NCBI RefSeq assembly: GCF_000378465.1
Contig: NZ_KB899928.1
Coordinates: 35,831-99,830 of the forward strand
DNA from: Elioraea tepidiphila DSM 17972
GTDB lineage: Bacteria; Pseudomonadota; Alphaproteobacteria; Acetobacterales; Acetobacteraceae
Reading direction: 5' to 3'
DNA length: 64,000 nt
The notes below the pieces were generated by a model. The model was not told the origin of the DNA. It saw only the letters and a program-made list of their open reading frames with translations, and searched no databases. The position numbers and the translations under genes were made by a program. Positions 17,319 through 25,810 of the stretch are shown here, piece by piece. Numbering within the stretch: position 1 is the first letter of the stretch; every line of letters begins with the position of its first letter.

Positions 17319-17359
17319 CGTGCCGCCGTGGTCCCGCACTTGGCTCCCCATCTCCGCCC

Positions 17360-17400
17360 GGGGCAATCAAACGGATATATCCTATAGTCGTCAAGCGGCG
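17360..17400 (-). promoter_or_regulatory. promoter/operator region of the dimethylformamidase-like operon
   Basis: The short gap ahead of the nine-gene operon holds an AT-rich island in otherwise GC-rich DNA. A perfect 10-bp palindrome GGATATATCC lies at 17373-17382. On the minus strand it follows a -35-like TTGACG (17394-17389) and precedes a weak -10-like TTTGAT. An operator between promoter elements would fit repression by the operon's own GntR regulator. The link is positional; the motif has not been matched to a known FadR-subfamily operator. Confidence 0.45.
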
Positions 17401-17480
17401 ACGGCCACGCTCGATCCGCTCCCGGACGGGAGCCGAACGGAACCGAGCACGACCGGGCCTGCGCCGGAACGTCGGCGCGG

Positions 17481-18455
17481 TCAGGCGTTGCGGCGCAACA
17501 CCTCCGGGTTGACCACGACATGCGGGTCCAGCCGGCCGTCGAAGCAGGCGAGAATGCTCTCCGCGCACGACATCGCCATGCGCCGCATGCTCTCTGCCGT
17601 CGCGGCCGCGCTGTGCGGCATCAGCACCACGTTCGGCGCCTTGAGGAGCAGGTTGCCTGGCTCCACCGGCTCGACGGCGAATACATCGAGCCCCGCCGCG
17701 GCGACGTGACCGGATGCCAGCGCCGAGGCGAGGGCGGGTTCGTCCACCAGCGTCCCCCGCGCGGTGTTGACCAGCACCACGCCTGGCTTCGCGGCCTTCA
17801 GGAATGCCTCGTTCACCAGCCCGCGCGTCTCGCTGTTGGACGGGCAGTGCAGGGTGACGATGTCGGCCGCGGCGAGAGCTGCGTCGAGATCGTCCGCCGG
17901 CGTGAAGCCTGCGCCCTTGATGGTGTTGCGCGGCACGTAGGGGTCGCGCACCAGCACCGTCATGCCGAAGGCCGCGCAGAGCCGCGCGACGCGTCCGCCG
18001 ATCCGCCCGAATCCGATCACGAGCACGGTGCGGCCGGCGAGATCGAAGGTCGGGAGCTCGGCCGGGAAGCCCCATTGCGCGGCCTTGGTGCGCGCGTGAT
18101 AGCCGAGCGTCTGGCGCGCGATCGTCAGCATCAGCATCAGCGCGTGCTCGGCGACGCTCACCGCGTTCGCGTCGGGCGTGACCGTCAGCGGGATACCGCG
18201 GGCGGTGAGGGCCTCGACATCCACCGCGTCGTAGCCCACGCCATGACGCGCGACGATGCGCAGCTTCGGCGCCTGGGCGATCAGCCCGGCGTCGATCCGG
18301 GTGATCCGGACCGTGATCGCATCCGCCTCGGCGATGCGTGCGGAGAGCGACTCCGGCGTGACCGGGTCGAGCACCTCGACGGTCACGCCCGGCGCCGCCC
18401 GCATCAGCGCGATCGCGTCCGGATGGATCGGACGGAGGCAGAGGACGTGCGGCAT
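17481..18455 (-). CDS. D-2-hydroxyacid dehydrogenase (phosphoglycerate/hydroxypyruvate reductase family)
   Basis: A 324-residue NAD(P)-dependent D-2-hydroxyacid dehydrogenase. The Rossmann motif is VLVIGFGRIGGRVA, the catalytic Arg is in LVNTARG, and the catalytic His is in LMPHSAA. The short length, without a C-terminal ACT domain, argues against a regulated biosynthetic phosphoglycerate dehydrogenase and for glyoxylate/hydroxypyruvate or another 2-oxo acid as substrate. It follows a paralogue with a 1-bp gap; both end in NPEVLRRNA, pointing to tandem duplication. Confidence 0.9.
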   Translation of the reverse strand: MPHVLCLRPIHPDAIALMRAAPGVTVEVLDPVTPESLSARIAEADAITVRITRIDAGLIAQAPKLRIVARHGVGYDAVDVEALTARGIPLTVTPDANAVSVAEHALMLMLTIARQTLGYHARTKAAQWGFPAELPTFDLAGRTVLVIGFGRIGGRVARLCAAFGMTVLVRDPYVPRNTIKGAGFTPADDLDAALAAADIVTLHCPSNSETRGLVNEAFLKAAKPGVVLVNTARGTLVDEPALASALASGHVAAAGLDVFAVEPVEPGNLLLKAPNVVLMPHSAAATAESMRRMAMSCAESILACFDGRLDPHVVVNPEVLRRNA

Positions 18456-18456
18456 C

Positions 18457-19425
18457 TCAGGCGTTCCTCCGCAACACCTCGGGGTTCACCAGGAAGCCGG
18501 GATCGATCCTGCCGTCGAGCGCGTCGAGGATGTTGTGCGCGGCGCGCACCGCCATCTTGGCGAGTGTCTCCTGCGCGGCCGCGGCGCTGTGCGGCGAAAG
18601 GATTACGTTGTCGAAGCCGAACAGAGGGTTGTCCTTCACGGCAGGCTCGATCGTCAGCACATCGAGCCCGGCGGCCGCCACCTTGCCGGAGCGCAGCGCC
18701 TCCACCAGCGCGGCCTCATCCACCACGGGGCCGCGCGCGGTGTTGATCAGCCACACGCCCTTCTTCATGCGCGCGAAGGCGTCCGCGTTGATCAGGTGAT
18801 GCGTGCCCTCGTGCAGCGGGCAGTGCAGCGTCACCACATCGGCTTCGGGCAGCGCGGCCTTCCAGTCCGGAGCCGGAATGTGACCGTCCGCGGCGATGCG
18901 CGGGGTGGGGAAGGCGGGGTCGTGCACCATCACGCGCATGCCGAAGGCGGCGCAGAGCCGGGCGACGCGCGTGCCGATCCGGCCATAGCCGATCACCAGC
19001 ACCGTGCGCCCCGCGAGCTCGCCGATCGGCGGCCCGTCCACCGAGCGCCACTCGCCGCCCTTCACCATCCTGTCGTAGGCCGGCACCTGGCGCGCGACGC
19101 CGAGCAGCAGCCCCATCGCGTGCTCGGCCACGCCGAGATCGTTCGCCCCGTTCACCACCGCGACCGGCAGGCCGCGCCGCGTGCATTCGGGGATGTCGAT
19201 GGTGTCGAAGCCGACGCCGTAGCGCGCGACCACCTTCAGCTTCGGGCACTTGTCCAGAAACGCGGCATCCACGCGGCTGAGCCAGAGCAGGATCGCATCC
19301 GCCTTGGTGGCACGGGCGGCGAAGTCGGCGACATCGGTCGCCACCTCCACGGTCACGCCGGGGCGCGCATCGAGGATCGCGCGGCCTGCCGGATGGAGCG
19401 GCCGCTCGAGCAGCACATGGGGCAT
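18457..19425 (-). CDS. D-2-hydroxyacid dehydrogenase (paralogue)
   Basis: A 322-residue paralogue of the downstream gene. It has a VLVIGYGRIGTRVA nucleotide-binding loop, catalytic Arg in LINTARG and His in LSPHSAAA. It is first in its transcription unit and divergent from an acetolactate-synthase-like gene across 189 bp, suggesting that the ThDP enzyme and the two dehydrogenases form one small pathway handling 2-oxo or 2-hydroxy acids. The specific substrate cannot be read from sequence. Confidence 0.9.
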   Translation of the reverse strand: MPHVLLERPLHPAGRAILDARPGVTVEVATDVADFAARATKADAILLWLSRVDAAFLDKCPKLKVVARYGVGFDTIDIPECTRRGLPVAVVNGANDLGVAEHAMGLLLGVARQVPAYDRMVKGGEWRSVDGPPIGELAGRTVLVIGYGRIGTRVARLCAAFGMRVMVHDPAFPTPRIAADGHIPAPDWKAALPEADVVTLHCPLHEGTHHLINADAFARMKKGVWLINTARGPVVDEAALVEALRSGKVAAAGLDVLTIEPAVKDNPLFGFDNVILSPHSAAAAQETLAKMAVRAAHNILDALDGRIDPGFLVNPEVLRRNA

Positions 19426-19614
19426 TCAGGGACTTCCTTCCTGGACGAGACGAGGGGGCGGCATCCTGCGGCGGGGCGGGGCGGTCGGCAACCCGTCTCG
19501 CGCCGGGCCGGCCCGGTGCAGCACGGTCCCCTTGCTCGCCGAGCCGGCCACTTGGCAGCGGCGCCGTTCGATGGTCGATTGCCGGCGCATCGCTTGGAGG
19601 AGGACCCACGCACC

Positions 19615-21234
19615 ATGCCGCGCATGACCGGTGGCGAGGCGATCGTCGACAGCCTGCTTCGCCACGGGATCGACACCGTGTTCGGGCTGCCCGGCGTGCA
19701 GATGTACGGGCTGTTCGACGCCTTCGCGCGCAACGCCAACCGCATCCGGGTCATCAACGCGCGGCACGAGCAGACCACGGCGTACATGGCGCTCGGCTAC
19801 GCCTGCGCGACCGGGAAGCCCGCCGTCTATTCCGTCGTGCCGGGCCCCGGCCTGCTGAACACCACCGCCGCGCTCTCCACAGCCTGGAGCGTGAACGCGC
19901 CGGTGCTATGTCTGACCGGGCAGGTGCCGTCCTCGCAGATCGGCCGGCTGCGCGGCCAGCTGCATGAACTGCCGGACCAGCTCGCGACGCTGCGCACCCT
20001 GGTGCGACACGCGGACCGGATCGAGGACCCGACCGAGGCGCCCCGCAAGGTGGCGCGCGCGTTCCAGGAGATGCTGTCCGGCCGGCCCGGTCCGGTGGCG
20101 CTGGAGGTTCCACTCGACCAGTTGCCGGCCGAGGCCGAGGTCACGCCCTGCGATCCGCTGCCGCTCCACCCCGCTCCGGCACCGGACCCTGCGAAGATCG
20201 CGCGCCTGGCCGATATGATCGATGCCGCGCGCAACCCGATGATCTGGGTCGGTGCGGGGGCGATGGACGCGGGCCCCGAGATTCGGGCGCTCGCGGAGAA
20301 GATCGGCGCGCCGGTCGTGCGCTACCGCGGCGGCCGCGGTGTGCTGGATGACCGGCATCCGCTGAGCCTCACCGTTCCCGAGGGCTACAGGCTCTGGCCC
20401 GAGACGGATCTGCTGATCGGTATCGGCACGCGGCTCGATGTGCCGACCGCGCGATGGGGCAAGCTGCCGGACGGCGTGCGGATCGCGCGCATCGACATCG
20501 ACCCCGCCGAGTTCCGCAGGCTCAGCGTCGATCTCGGCATCGTGGCGGATGCTGCTGATGCGACACGCGCGCTCACCCAAGCCGTCGCGGGCCGCGACGA
20601 TCCGGACCGCGCGGCCAGGATCGCGCGGGCCAAGGCCGAGGTCGCGGCCGAGATCCAGTCGGTCCAGCCGCAGATGTCGTTCCTGGAGGCGATCCGTGAT
20701 GCGCTGCCGGAGGACGGCATCTTCTGCGACGAGATGACGCAGGTGGGCTATGTCTCCGCGTTCGGCATGCCGTTCCATGCGCCGCGCACCGCGATCGGTT
20801 CGGGCTTCTCGGGCAATCTCGGCGCCGGCTTCCCGACCGCGCTCGGCGTCAAGGTCGCGCATCCCGGTCGCGCCGTCGTGGCGGTGACCGGCGATGGCGG
20901 TTTCCTGTTCGGCGGATCGGATCTGGCGACGGCCGTGCGCTACGGCATCAACCTGGTGACGGTGCTGTTCAACAACAATTCCTACGGCAATGTGCTGCGT
21001 GATCAGCGCCGACTCTATGACGGACGCCATTGCGGTGCCGAGCTGACCAATCCCGATTTCCAGACCTATGCCAAGGCGTTCGGGGTGCGGTCCTGGCGGG
21101 TGACGGACGCCGCCGGATTGCGCAGCGCGCTCGGCGAGGCGCTGGTCACGAACGCGCCCTGCCTGATCGAGGTGATGACCGACATCACCAAGGAGCCTTC
21201 GCCGTTCAGGTTCCTCGCGCCGCACAGGCCGTGA
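19615..21234 (+). CDS. ThDP-dependent acetolactate synthase-like enzyme
   Basis: A 539-residue thiamine diphosphate enzyme of the acetolactate synthase/benzoylformate decarboxylase/oxalyl-CoA decarboxylase superfamily. The catalytic Glu is in NARHEQTTAYMA (about residue 52), and the ThDP/Mg motif starts at GDGGF and ends in FNNNSYGNV. A strong ribosome site (ttggaggagg) precedes ATG 19615. No regulatory subunit gene (ilvH) is next to it, and it lies opposite two hydroxyacid dehydrogenases, so a catabolic carboligase or decarboxylase is more likely than the biosynthetic acetolactate synthase. Confidence 0.85.
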   Translation: MPRMTGGEAIVDSLLRHGIDTVFGLPGVQMYGLFDAFARNANRIRVINARHEQTTAYMALGYACATGKPAVYSVVPGPGLLNTTAALSTAWSVNAPVLCLTGQVPSSQIGRLRGQLHELPDQLATLRTLVRHADRIEDPTEAPRKVARAFQEMLSGRPGPVALEVPLDQLPAEAEVTPCDPLPLHPAPAPDPAKIARLADMIDAARNPMIWVGAGAMDAGPEIRALAEKIGAPVVRYRGGRGVLDDRHPLSLTVPEGYRLWPETDLLIGIGTRLDVPTARWGKLPDGVRIARIDIDPAEFRRLSVDLGIVADAADATRALTQAVAGRDDPDRAARIARAKAEVAAEIQSVQPQMSFLEAIRDALPEDGIFCDEMTQVGYVSAFGMPFHAPRTAIGSGFSGNLGAGFPTALGVKVAHPGRAVVAVTGDGGFLFGGSDLATAVRYGINLVTVLFNNNSYGNVLRDQRRLYDGRHCGAELTNPDFQTYAKAFGVRSWRVTDAAGLRSALGEALVTNAPCLIEVMTDITKEPSPFRFLAPHRP

Positions 21235-21305
21235 CGGTGGCGCGGACGGTGGGGCAGGCGCGCCCCGCTGGACAGGCGCCCCGCGCTGTGGATATTGTCG
21301 GCCCG

Positions 21306-21410
21306 ATGCAACCGGCCCGCGCCCTTTCCGCCTGCACCGCGCCCCGCGCGGGCCTCGGCGCGCGCGCCCTTCTTCCGCTCCTCCTTCGACTTACCCGCCC
21401 CTGGGCGTGA
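21306..21410 (+). CDS. leuL: leucine-rich leader peptide of leuA (attenuation)
   Basis: A 34-codon ORF ending 82 bp before leuA. Near its end is the run ALLPLLLRLTRPWA. Six of its leucine codons in this run are CTT or CTC, with CTT used four times (CTT CTT CCG CTC CTC CTT CGA CTT). CTT is rare in neighbouring genes, which use CTG and CTC. Clustered rare leucine codons close to the stop, directly before leuA, are the hallmark of a transcription-attenuation leader in which ribosome stalling at low leucyl-tRNA favours expression. No good ribosome-binding site is obvious before the ATG. Confidence 0.7.
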   Translation: MQPARALSACTAPRAGLGARALLPLLLRLTRPWA

Positions 21411-21411
21411 C

Positions 21412-21459
21412 GCCTTCGCGCTGAGACGCGCCGAAGCACCGCTCAGGGGAGACCCCGAG
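21412..21459 (+). promoter_or_regulatory. putative attenuator structures between leuL and leuA
   Basis: After the leader stop, two hairpins can be drawn. One is an imperfect stem from the CTTCGCGC/GCGCCGAAG segment (about 21414-21436). The other is a short stem at 21442-21459 with CTC/GAG and GGGG/CCCC pairing around AGA and one bulged A. No clear U-run follows, so whether either works as an intrinsic terminator is uncertain. The position between a Leu-rich leader and leuA is the reason for the call. Confidence 0.4.
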
Positions 21460-21492
21460 GCAAGTCGCATATCCAGGGTTCAGGAGCAGATC

Positions 21493-23070
21493 ATGACCAC
21501 CATCACCCATCCGTCGTTCGGCGAGGTCGCGCCCGACCGGGTCATCGTGTTCGACACCACGCTGCGCGACGGCGAGCAGTCGCCCGGGTTCAGCATGAAC
21601 CTGGAGGAGAAGCTGCGCATGGCCGAGGCGCTGGAGGATCTCGGCGTCGATGTGATCGAGGCCGGGTTCGCCATCGCCTCGCCGGGCGACTTCGCCTCGG
21701 TGCAGGCGATCGCCGAGAAGCTGCAAGGGGCGGTCGTGTGCAGCCTCGCGCGTTCGGGCCGGGCCGACATCCAGGCCGCGGCCGATGCGCTGAAGCCCGC
21801 CCGGCGCAAGCGTATCCACACCTTCATCAGCACCTCGCCGCTGCACATGAAGTACAAGCTCCAGATGGAGCCCGAGGCCGTACTGCAGGCGGTGATCGAC
21901 AGCGTCACCTTCGCGCGCCAGTTCACCGACGATGTCGAGTGGTCGGCCGAGGATGGCAGCCGCACCGAGCCCGACTTCCTCTGCCGCTGCGTGGAGGCCG
22001 CGATCAAGGCGGGCGCGACCACCATCAACATCCCCGACACCGTGGGCTACGCCGTGCCCGAGGAGTTCGCCGCGATCTTCACCATGCTGCGCGAGCGGGT
22101 GCCGGGTGCGGACAAGGTCATCCTCTCGGCGCATTGCCACAACGATCTCGGGCTCGCGGTCGCCAACACGCTGGCCGCGATCAAGGCAGGCGTGCGCCAG
22201 GTCGAGTGCACCATCAACGGCATCGGCGAGCGCGCGGGCAATGCCGCGCTGGAGGAGATCGCGATGGCGCTGAAGACGCGCCACGACGCGATGCCCGCCG
22301 ACAGCGCGATCGTGACGCGCAACATCGTGCGCACCTCGAAGCTGCTCGCCACCATCACCGGCTTCGACGTCCAGCCCAACAAGGCGATCGTCGGCCGCAA
22401 CGCCTTCGCGCATGAGGCCGGCATCCACCAGGACGGGATGCTGAAGCACGCCGGCACCTACGAGATCATGACGCCGGAGAGCGTGGGCTGGGCGAAGTCG
22501 AGCCTGGTGCTCGGCAAGCACTCGGGCCGTGCCGCGTTCCGCGACAAGCTGAAGCAGTTGGGCTACGGCGAGATCGGCGACAACGCGCTGAACGACGCGT
22601 TCCAGCGCTTCAAGCGGCTGGCGGACGCGAAGAAGGTGGTGTTCGACGAGGACATCGTCGCGCTGGTGGACGACGAAGTGGTGCGCGCGCACGACCATGT
22701 CCGCTTCGTCTCGCTGGATGTGCATGCCGGCTCGAAGGGGCCGCAGCGCGCGGTGCTGGAACTCGACATCGACGGTGAGGTCCGCAGCGCCGAGTCGACC
22801 GGCGACGGGCCGGTGGACGCCACCTTCAAGGCGATCCGGATGCTGTTCCCGCACGAGGCGGACCTCAAGCTCTACCAGGTGCATGCCGTGACCGAGGGTA
22901 CCGACGCCCAGGCCAAGGTGACCGTGCGGCTGGAGGAGAAGGGCAAGCTGGTGGACGGGCAGGGGGCGGACACGGACACGCTGGTCGCGTCGGCGCGCGC
23001 CTACATCCACGCCCTTAACAAGCTGATGGTGAAGCGGCTGCGCACCGCGCCGGCCGCACCGGCCGCCTGA
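21493..23070 (+). CDS. leuA: 2-isopropylmalate synthase
   Basis: A 525-residue LeuA, the first committed enzyme of leucine synthesis, condensing 2-oxoisovalerate with acetyl-CoA. The N-terminal HMGL-like TIM barrel has FDTTLRDGEQSPG and the metal-binding HCHNDLGLAVAN. The C-terminal half (about 380-525) is the LeuA allosteric domain (VRFVSLDVHAGSKGPQRAVL), expected to bind leucine for feedback inhibition. The start at ATG 21493 follows a caggagcag site. The leucine-rich leader upstream suggests attenuation control. It converges with the histidine kinase gene over a 30-bp palindrome. Confidence 0.95.
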   Translation: MTTITHPSFGEVAPDRVIVFDTTLRDGEQSPGFSMNLEEKLRMAEALEDLGVDVIEAGFAIASPGDFASVQAIAEKLQGAVVCSLARSGRADIQAAADALKPARRKRIHTFISTSPLHMKYKLQMEPEAVLQAVIDSVTFARQFTDDVEWSAEDGSRTEPDFLCRCVEAAIKAGATTINIPDTVGYAVPEEFAAIFTMLRERVPGADKVILSAHCHNDLGLAVANTLAAIKAGVRQVECTINGIGERAGNAALEEIAMALKTRHDAMPADSAIVTRNIVRTSKLLATITGFDVQPNKAIVGRNAFAHEAGIHQDGMLKHAGTYEIMTPESVGWAKSSLVLGKHSGRAAFRDKLKQLGYGEIGDNALNDAFQRFKRLADAKKVVFDEDIVALVDDEVVRAHDHVRFVSLDVHAGSKGPQRAVLELDIDGEVRSAESTGDGPVDATFKAIRMLFPHEADLKLYQVHAVTEGTDAQAKVTVRLEEKGKLVDGQGADTDTLVASARAYIHALNKLMVKRLRTAPAAPAA

Positions 23071-23078
23071 CGTCCAGT

Positions 23079-23108
23079 CGGCTCAGGCCGCGGCCGCGGC
23101 CTGAGCCG
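23079..23108. terminator. 30-bp perfect palindrome, likely bidirectional terminator
   Basis: A perfect inverted repeat with no loop mismatch, centred in GCGGCCGC, lies just after the leuA stop and includes the stop codon and last codons of the convergent histidine kinase gene (AAAAA-type C-terminus). The strong GC hairpin would form in transcripts from either direction. There is no T-run on either side, so termination efficiency is unproven. Confidence 0.6.
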
Positions 23109-24909
23109 GTCCGGTCTGCCGGCCGCGCCGCCGGATCGCCATCGTCAGTCGGAGTTCCGTCCCGGCCGCGCTGCTCTCCGTCGTCAGCGTCGCACCGAGC
23201 TGGCGCGCGAATCCGTCGATCAGCATCTTGCCGAGACCGCCACCCGGCTCGGTCTCCTCGTTCTGCTGCGACGCATCGATGCCGATGCCGTCGTCGCGCA
23301 CGGTGAGCGTCAGCGTCTCGCCCTCGCGGCTCACCGTCACCGAGACCGTGCCGCTGCGGTCCGCCGGGAAGGCGTATTTCACCGCGTTGGTGACGGCCTC
23401 GGTGATGATCAGGGCGAGCGGCACCGCCTCGTCCGAGCCGAGCGTGAGGTCGGGGGCCGAGACCTTGAGCGCGATGCGCTCGCCCGGCGTCTCGCCGAGC
23501 GCCTCGAAGAGCTGGCCGCAGAGTTCCTCGAGGAAGGTGCCGAGCGCGATCGTCTCGAAGTCGCTATGGGTGTAGAGGTGCCGGTGCAGCGTGGCGAGCG
23601 CGCGCACCCGGTCGCGCGCGGTGCCGAAGGCGGCACGGGCTTCGGCCGAGCGCACCCGCCCGGCCTGGAGGTTCAGCAGGCTGGCGACGATCTGAAGGTT
23701 GTTCTTCACCCGGTGATGAATCTCGGCCATCAGCAGGTCGCGCGAGGCGAGCGCGGCGCGCAGTTCCTCCTCCCGCGCGCCGAGCGCGGTCGAGGCCGCG
23801 GTCATCGCCTGGGCGAGCGCGTGCACCTCCGTGGGCGCGCCGCGCAACGGGCCGGGATCGAAACGGCCGCCCCGGCTGCGCCAGGAGGCAACCGCGGTGC
23901 TGAGCGCGCGGAGCGGCCGGATCACGCTCATATGCGCCCCGATCGCGACCGCGCCGAGACAGGCGACGAGCAGGACGCCGAGCTCGATCATGCGCCGGAT
24001 GACCGCGCGTCTCGCGGCTGCCTGATAGGTCTCCGAGGCGAGCCCGACCACCAGCCTGAGATCGTCGCCAAGAGACATCGCCCCATAGGCATAGGGCTCA
24101 CCGCCCATGCTCGGGGCATCGACCTGGGTGACCGTGCCGCGCCGCAGCGCCGCCCAGGCGGAGAGCACCGGCAGCGTCGCCTCGGTCGCGGTATCGGTCA
24201 GCGGAAAGCTGCGCCCGCCGTCATCCATCAGCCACAGCGCCGTGTCGGCGCGCGCGGCTGGCCGGGTCTGCAGCACGAGGTGATCGAGCGACAGCCCGAG
24301 CCCGACCACGGCGACGAGGTCGCGTTCGCGCCGCACGGGCTGGGCAGCGGCGACGATGTTGCGCTGGGTGATCGGTCCGACCTGGAGCTCGCTCAGCACA
24401 AAGCGGTTCTTCTGCACCGCGTCGCGGAACCAGGCGGCTTCGGCAAAGGACTCGCCGCGCGGTGCCGGAATGGCGCTGCAGCGGGTGCGCCCCGCGCCGT
24501 CAACCACCCAGATGTTGCTGTAGCGGCCGCCCTGCAGGCTCAGCACCTCGATCAGCGCGCGGTCGCAGGCGTTCGGATCGCCCGCGATCACCGCGTCGTT
24601 GCGGGCGAGCGCGGTCAGGATCTGCTCGGCGCCATCGATCACCACCTGATGGCGCGCCACCGCCGCCTCGCGCACGAGGGCGACGCGTTCGCGTGCGGCC
24701 TGCCCGGCCTCGCGGTAGAGATCGACCGCGCTCTGGCCGACCAGCACGGCGACAGGGATGGCGCCGATCAGGGTCAGGCCGATCAGCCGCGCCCGCACCG
24801 AGGCGAGCAGGCGGACCAGGATCGGCGGTCGCCCGGGATGCGGGGCGTGGCCGACCTCCGATGCCCCTGCGCCCACCGGCGGCTCAGGGCTCCTGCTTGC
24901 GCTTGTCAC
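23083..24909 (-). CDS. sensor histidine kinase, HisKA_2 type (general stress response)
   Basis: A 608-residue membrane sensor kinase. A transmembrane segment near residue 40-58 and another near 300-320 flank a periplasmic Cache-like sensor domain, followed by a HAMP-like linker. The phosphoacceptor region is MAEIHHRVKNNLQIVASLLN, the HisKA_2 signature, and the HATPase has DDGIGIDA and GGGLGKMLI. Kinases of this type phosphorylate PhyR in Alphaproteobacteria. It overlaps the nepR-like gene by 26 bp and is in one transcript with ecfG and nepR, which fits a PhyR kinase. The stimulus is unknown. Confidence 0.88.
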   Translation of the reverse strand: MTSASRSPEPPVGAGASEVGHAPHPGRPPILVRLLASVRARLIGLTLIGAIPVAVLVGQSAVDLYREAGQAARERVALVREAAVARHQVVIDGAEQILTALARNDAVIAGDPNACDRALIEVLSLQGGRYSNIWVVDGAGRTRCSAIPAPRGESFAEAAWFRDAVQKNRFVLSELQVGPITQRNIVAAAQPVRRERDLVAVVGLGLSLDHLVLQTRPAARADTALWLMDDGGRSFPLTDTATEATLPVLSAWAALRRGTVTQVDAPSMGGEPYAYGAMSLGDDLRLVVGLASETYQAAARRAVIRRMIELGVLLVACLGAVAIGAHMSVIRPLRALSTAVASWRSRGGRFDPGPLRGAPTEVHALAQAMTAASTALGAREEELRAALASRDLLMAEIHHRVKNNLQIVASLLNLQAGRVRSAEARAAFGTARDRVRALATLHRHLYTHSDFETIALGTFLEELCGQLFEALGETPGERIALKVSAPDLTLGSDEAVPLALIITEAVTNAVKYAFPADRSGTVSVTVSREGETLTLTVRDDGIGIDASQQNEETEPGGGLGKMLIDGFARQLGATLTTESSAAGTELRLTMAIRRRGRQTGPAQAAAAA

Positions 24910-25096
24910 CCTCGATCAGCCGCAGCAGGTCCTCCGGGATCGGCTCCTTGGCGACACGGTCGAACATCTGGTGCAGCTGGCGGTCGAGCCAGGCGTCGAA
25001 CGCGTTGGTCACGTCCGCCTGTCCCTTGGCGCCGCGGCGGCGCGGGGGGGTCTGTCCGCCATCAGCCGGCATCGTGCGTTTCGGCGTGTCGCCCAT
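24884..25096 (-). CDS. nepR: NepR-family anti-sigma factor
   Basis: A 70-residue protein with the NepR core: NAFDAWLDRQLHQMFDRVAK followed by EPIPEDLLRLIE. NepR binds and inactivates EcfG until phosphorylated PhyR sequesters it by mimicking sigma. The gene lies 6 bp downstream of ecfG and overlaps the kinase. The basic, Pro/Arg-rich N-terminus is typical of the disordered NepR arm. Confidence 0.88.
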   Translation of the reverse strand: MGDTPKRTMPADGGQTPPRRRGAKGQADVTNAFDAWLDRQLHQMFDRVAKEPIPEDLLRLIEGDKRKQEP

Positions 25097-25102
25097 AGCC
25101 CC

Positions 25103-25708
25103 TCAAGCGGTGCCTGCGCCCGCGCAGGCCACCCGCGCGCCCTCGCCACACGGCGGTGAGGTTACCGCGCGGGCCGGGCGGAGGCCAGATTCGCGAGCCA
25201 CCGCCTTGGGCCGGGGCGCAGGCGCTGCCTCCTCGCCGAGCAGGGCACGCTCGAGTGTGGCGCGGGCGCGGAACACACGGCTCTTGACCGTGCCGACCGC
25301 GCAGCCGGTGACGTCGGCCACTTCCTCGCACGAGAGGCCGTGCACGGTCACCAGCAGCAGGGTCTCGCGCTGGTCGGCGGGCAGCCGGTCGAGCGCGCGG
25401 GCGAGTTCCTTGGCGACCAGACGGTCGGCCGGGTCGGCGGCGCAGGCGAGGGATTCGATCGGGGCATCCTCGATCGCCACCTTCGGGCGGTGCTTGCGCA
25501 CATCGCTGATGAACCGGTTGCGGAGGATGCGGTGCAGCCAGGCGGCCAGGTTGGTGCCGGGTCGGAACTGCGCGCGTGCGGCCAGCGCGTTCACCACGGT
25601 GTCCTGGACGAGATCCTCGGCCGCGGCCCGATGGCGCGTCAGCGCGAGCGCCTGGACGCGGAGCTTCGGCAGAAGCGCGATCAGGTCGTCGTGGAACGTG
25701 TCGGGCAC
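25103..25708 (-). CDS. ecfG: EcfG-type ECF sigma factor of the general stress response
   Basis: A 201-residue ECF sigma factor. Region 2 (RHRAAAEDLVQDTVVNALAA, then NLAAWLHRILRNRFISDVRK) and region 4 (LPADQRETLLLVTVHGLSCE, then VTGCAVGTVKSRVFRAR) match the EcfG group. The GTG start at 25708 is chosen because a good site (ggaggaccg) sits upstream and the sequence begins in the usual way (PDTFHDDLIALLPKLR). The tail after residue 165 is a variable Pro/Ala-rich extension. It is the first gene of the ecfG-nepR-kinase unit and is probably autoregulated from 25744-25769. Confidence 0.88.
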   Translation of the reverse strand: MPDTFHDDLIALLPKLRVQALALTRHRAAAEDLVQDTVVNALAARAQFRPGTNLAAWLHRILRNRFISDVRKHRPKVAIEDAPIESLACAADPADRLVAKELARALDRLPADQRETLLLVTVHGLSCEEVADVTGCAVGTVKSRVFRARATLERALLGEEAAPAPRPKAVARESGLRPARAVTSPPCGEGARVACAGAGTA

Positions 25709-25743
25709 GTTGTCGGTCCTCCAGCCGTTTCCGATGCCCGACC

Positions 25744-25769
25744 AACGCCGTCCGCGCGCGAAAGGTTGC
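25744..25769 (-). promoter_or_regulatory. candidate EcfG-dependent promoter of ecfG (one mismatch)
   Basis: On the minus strand the sequence reads GCAAC, 17 bp, CGTT, 36 bp upstream of the ecfG GTG. The alphaproteobacterial EcfG consensus is GGAAC-N16/17-CGTT, so one -35 base differs. Autoregulation of ecfG is common in this system. Confidence 0.5.
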
Positions 25770-25810
25770 ATCCCATCTGCCGGCCTGGCGCCGAAGGGGG
25801 CTCGGCAGCG

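Noticed and set aside
18256..19614. Upstream extension of the ThDP enzyme frame
   Set aside because: The frame is open far upstream but lies antisense to the hydroxyacid dehydrogenases. The good ribosome site and family start are at 19615.
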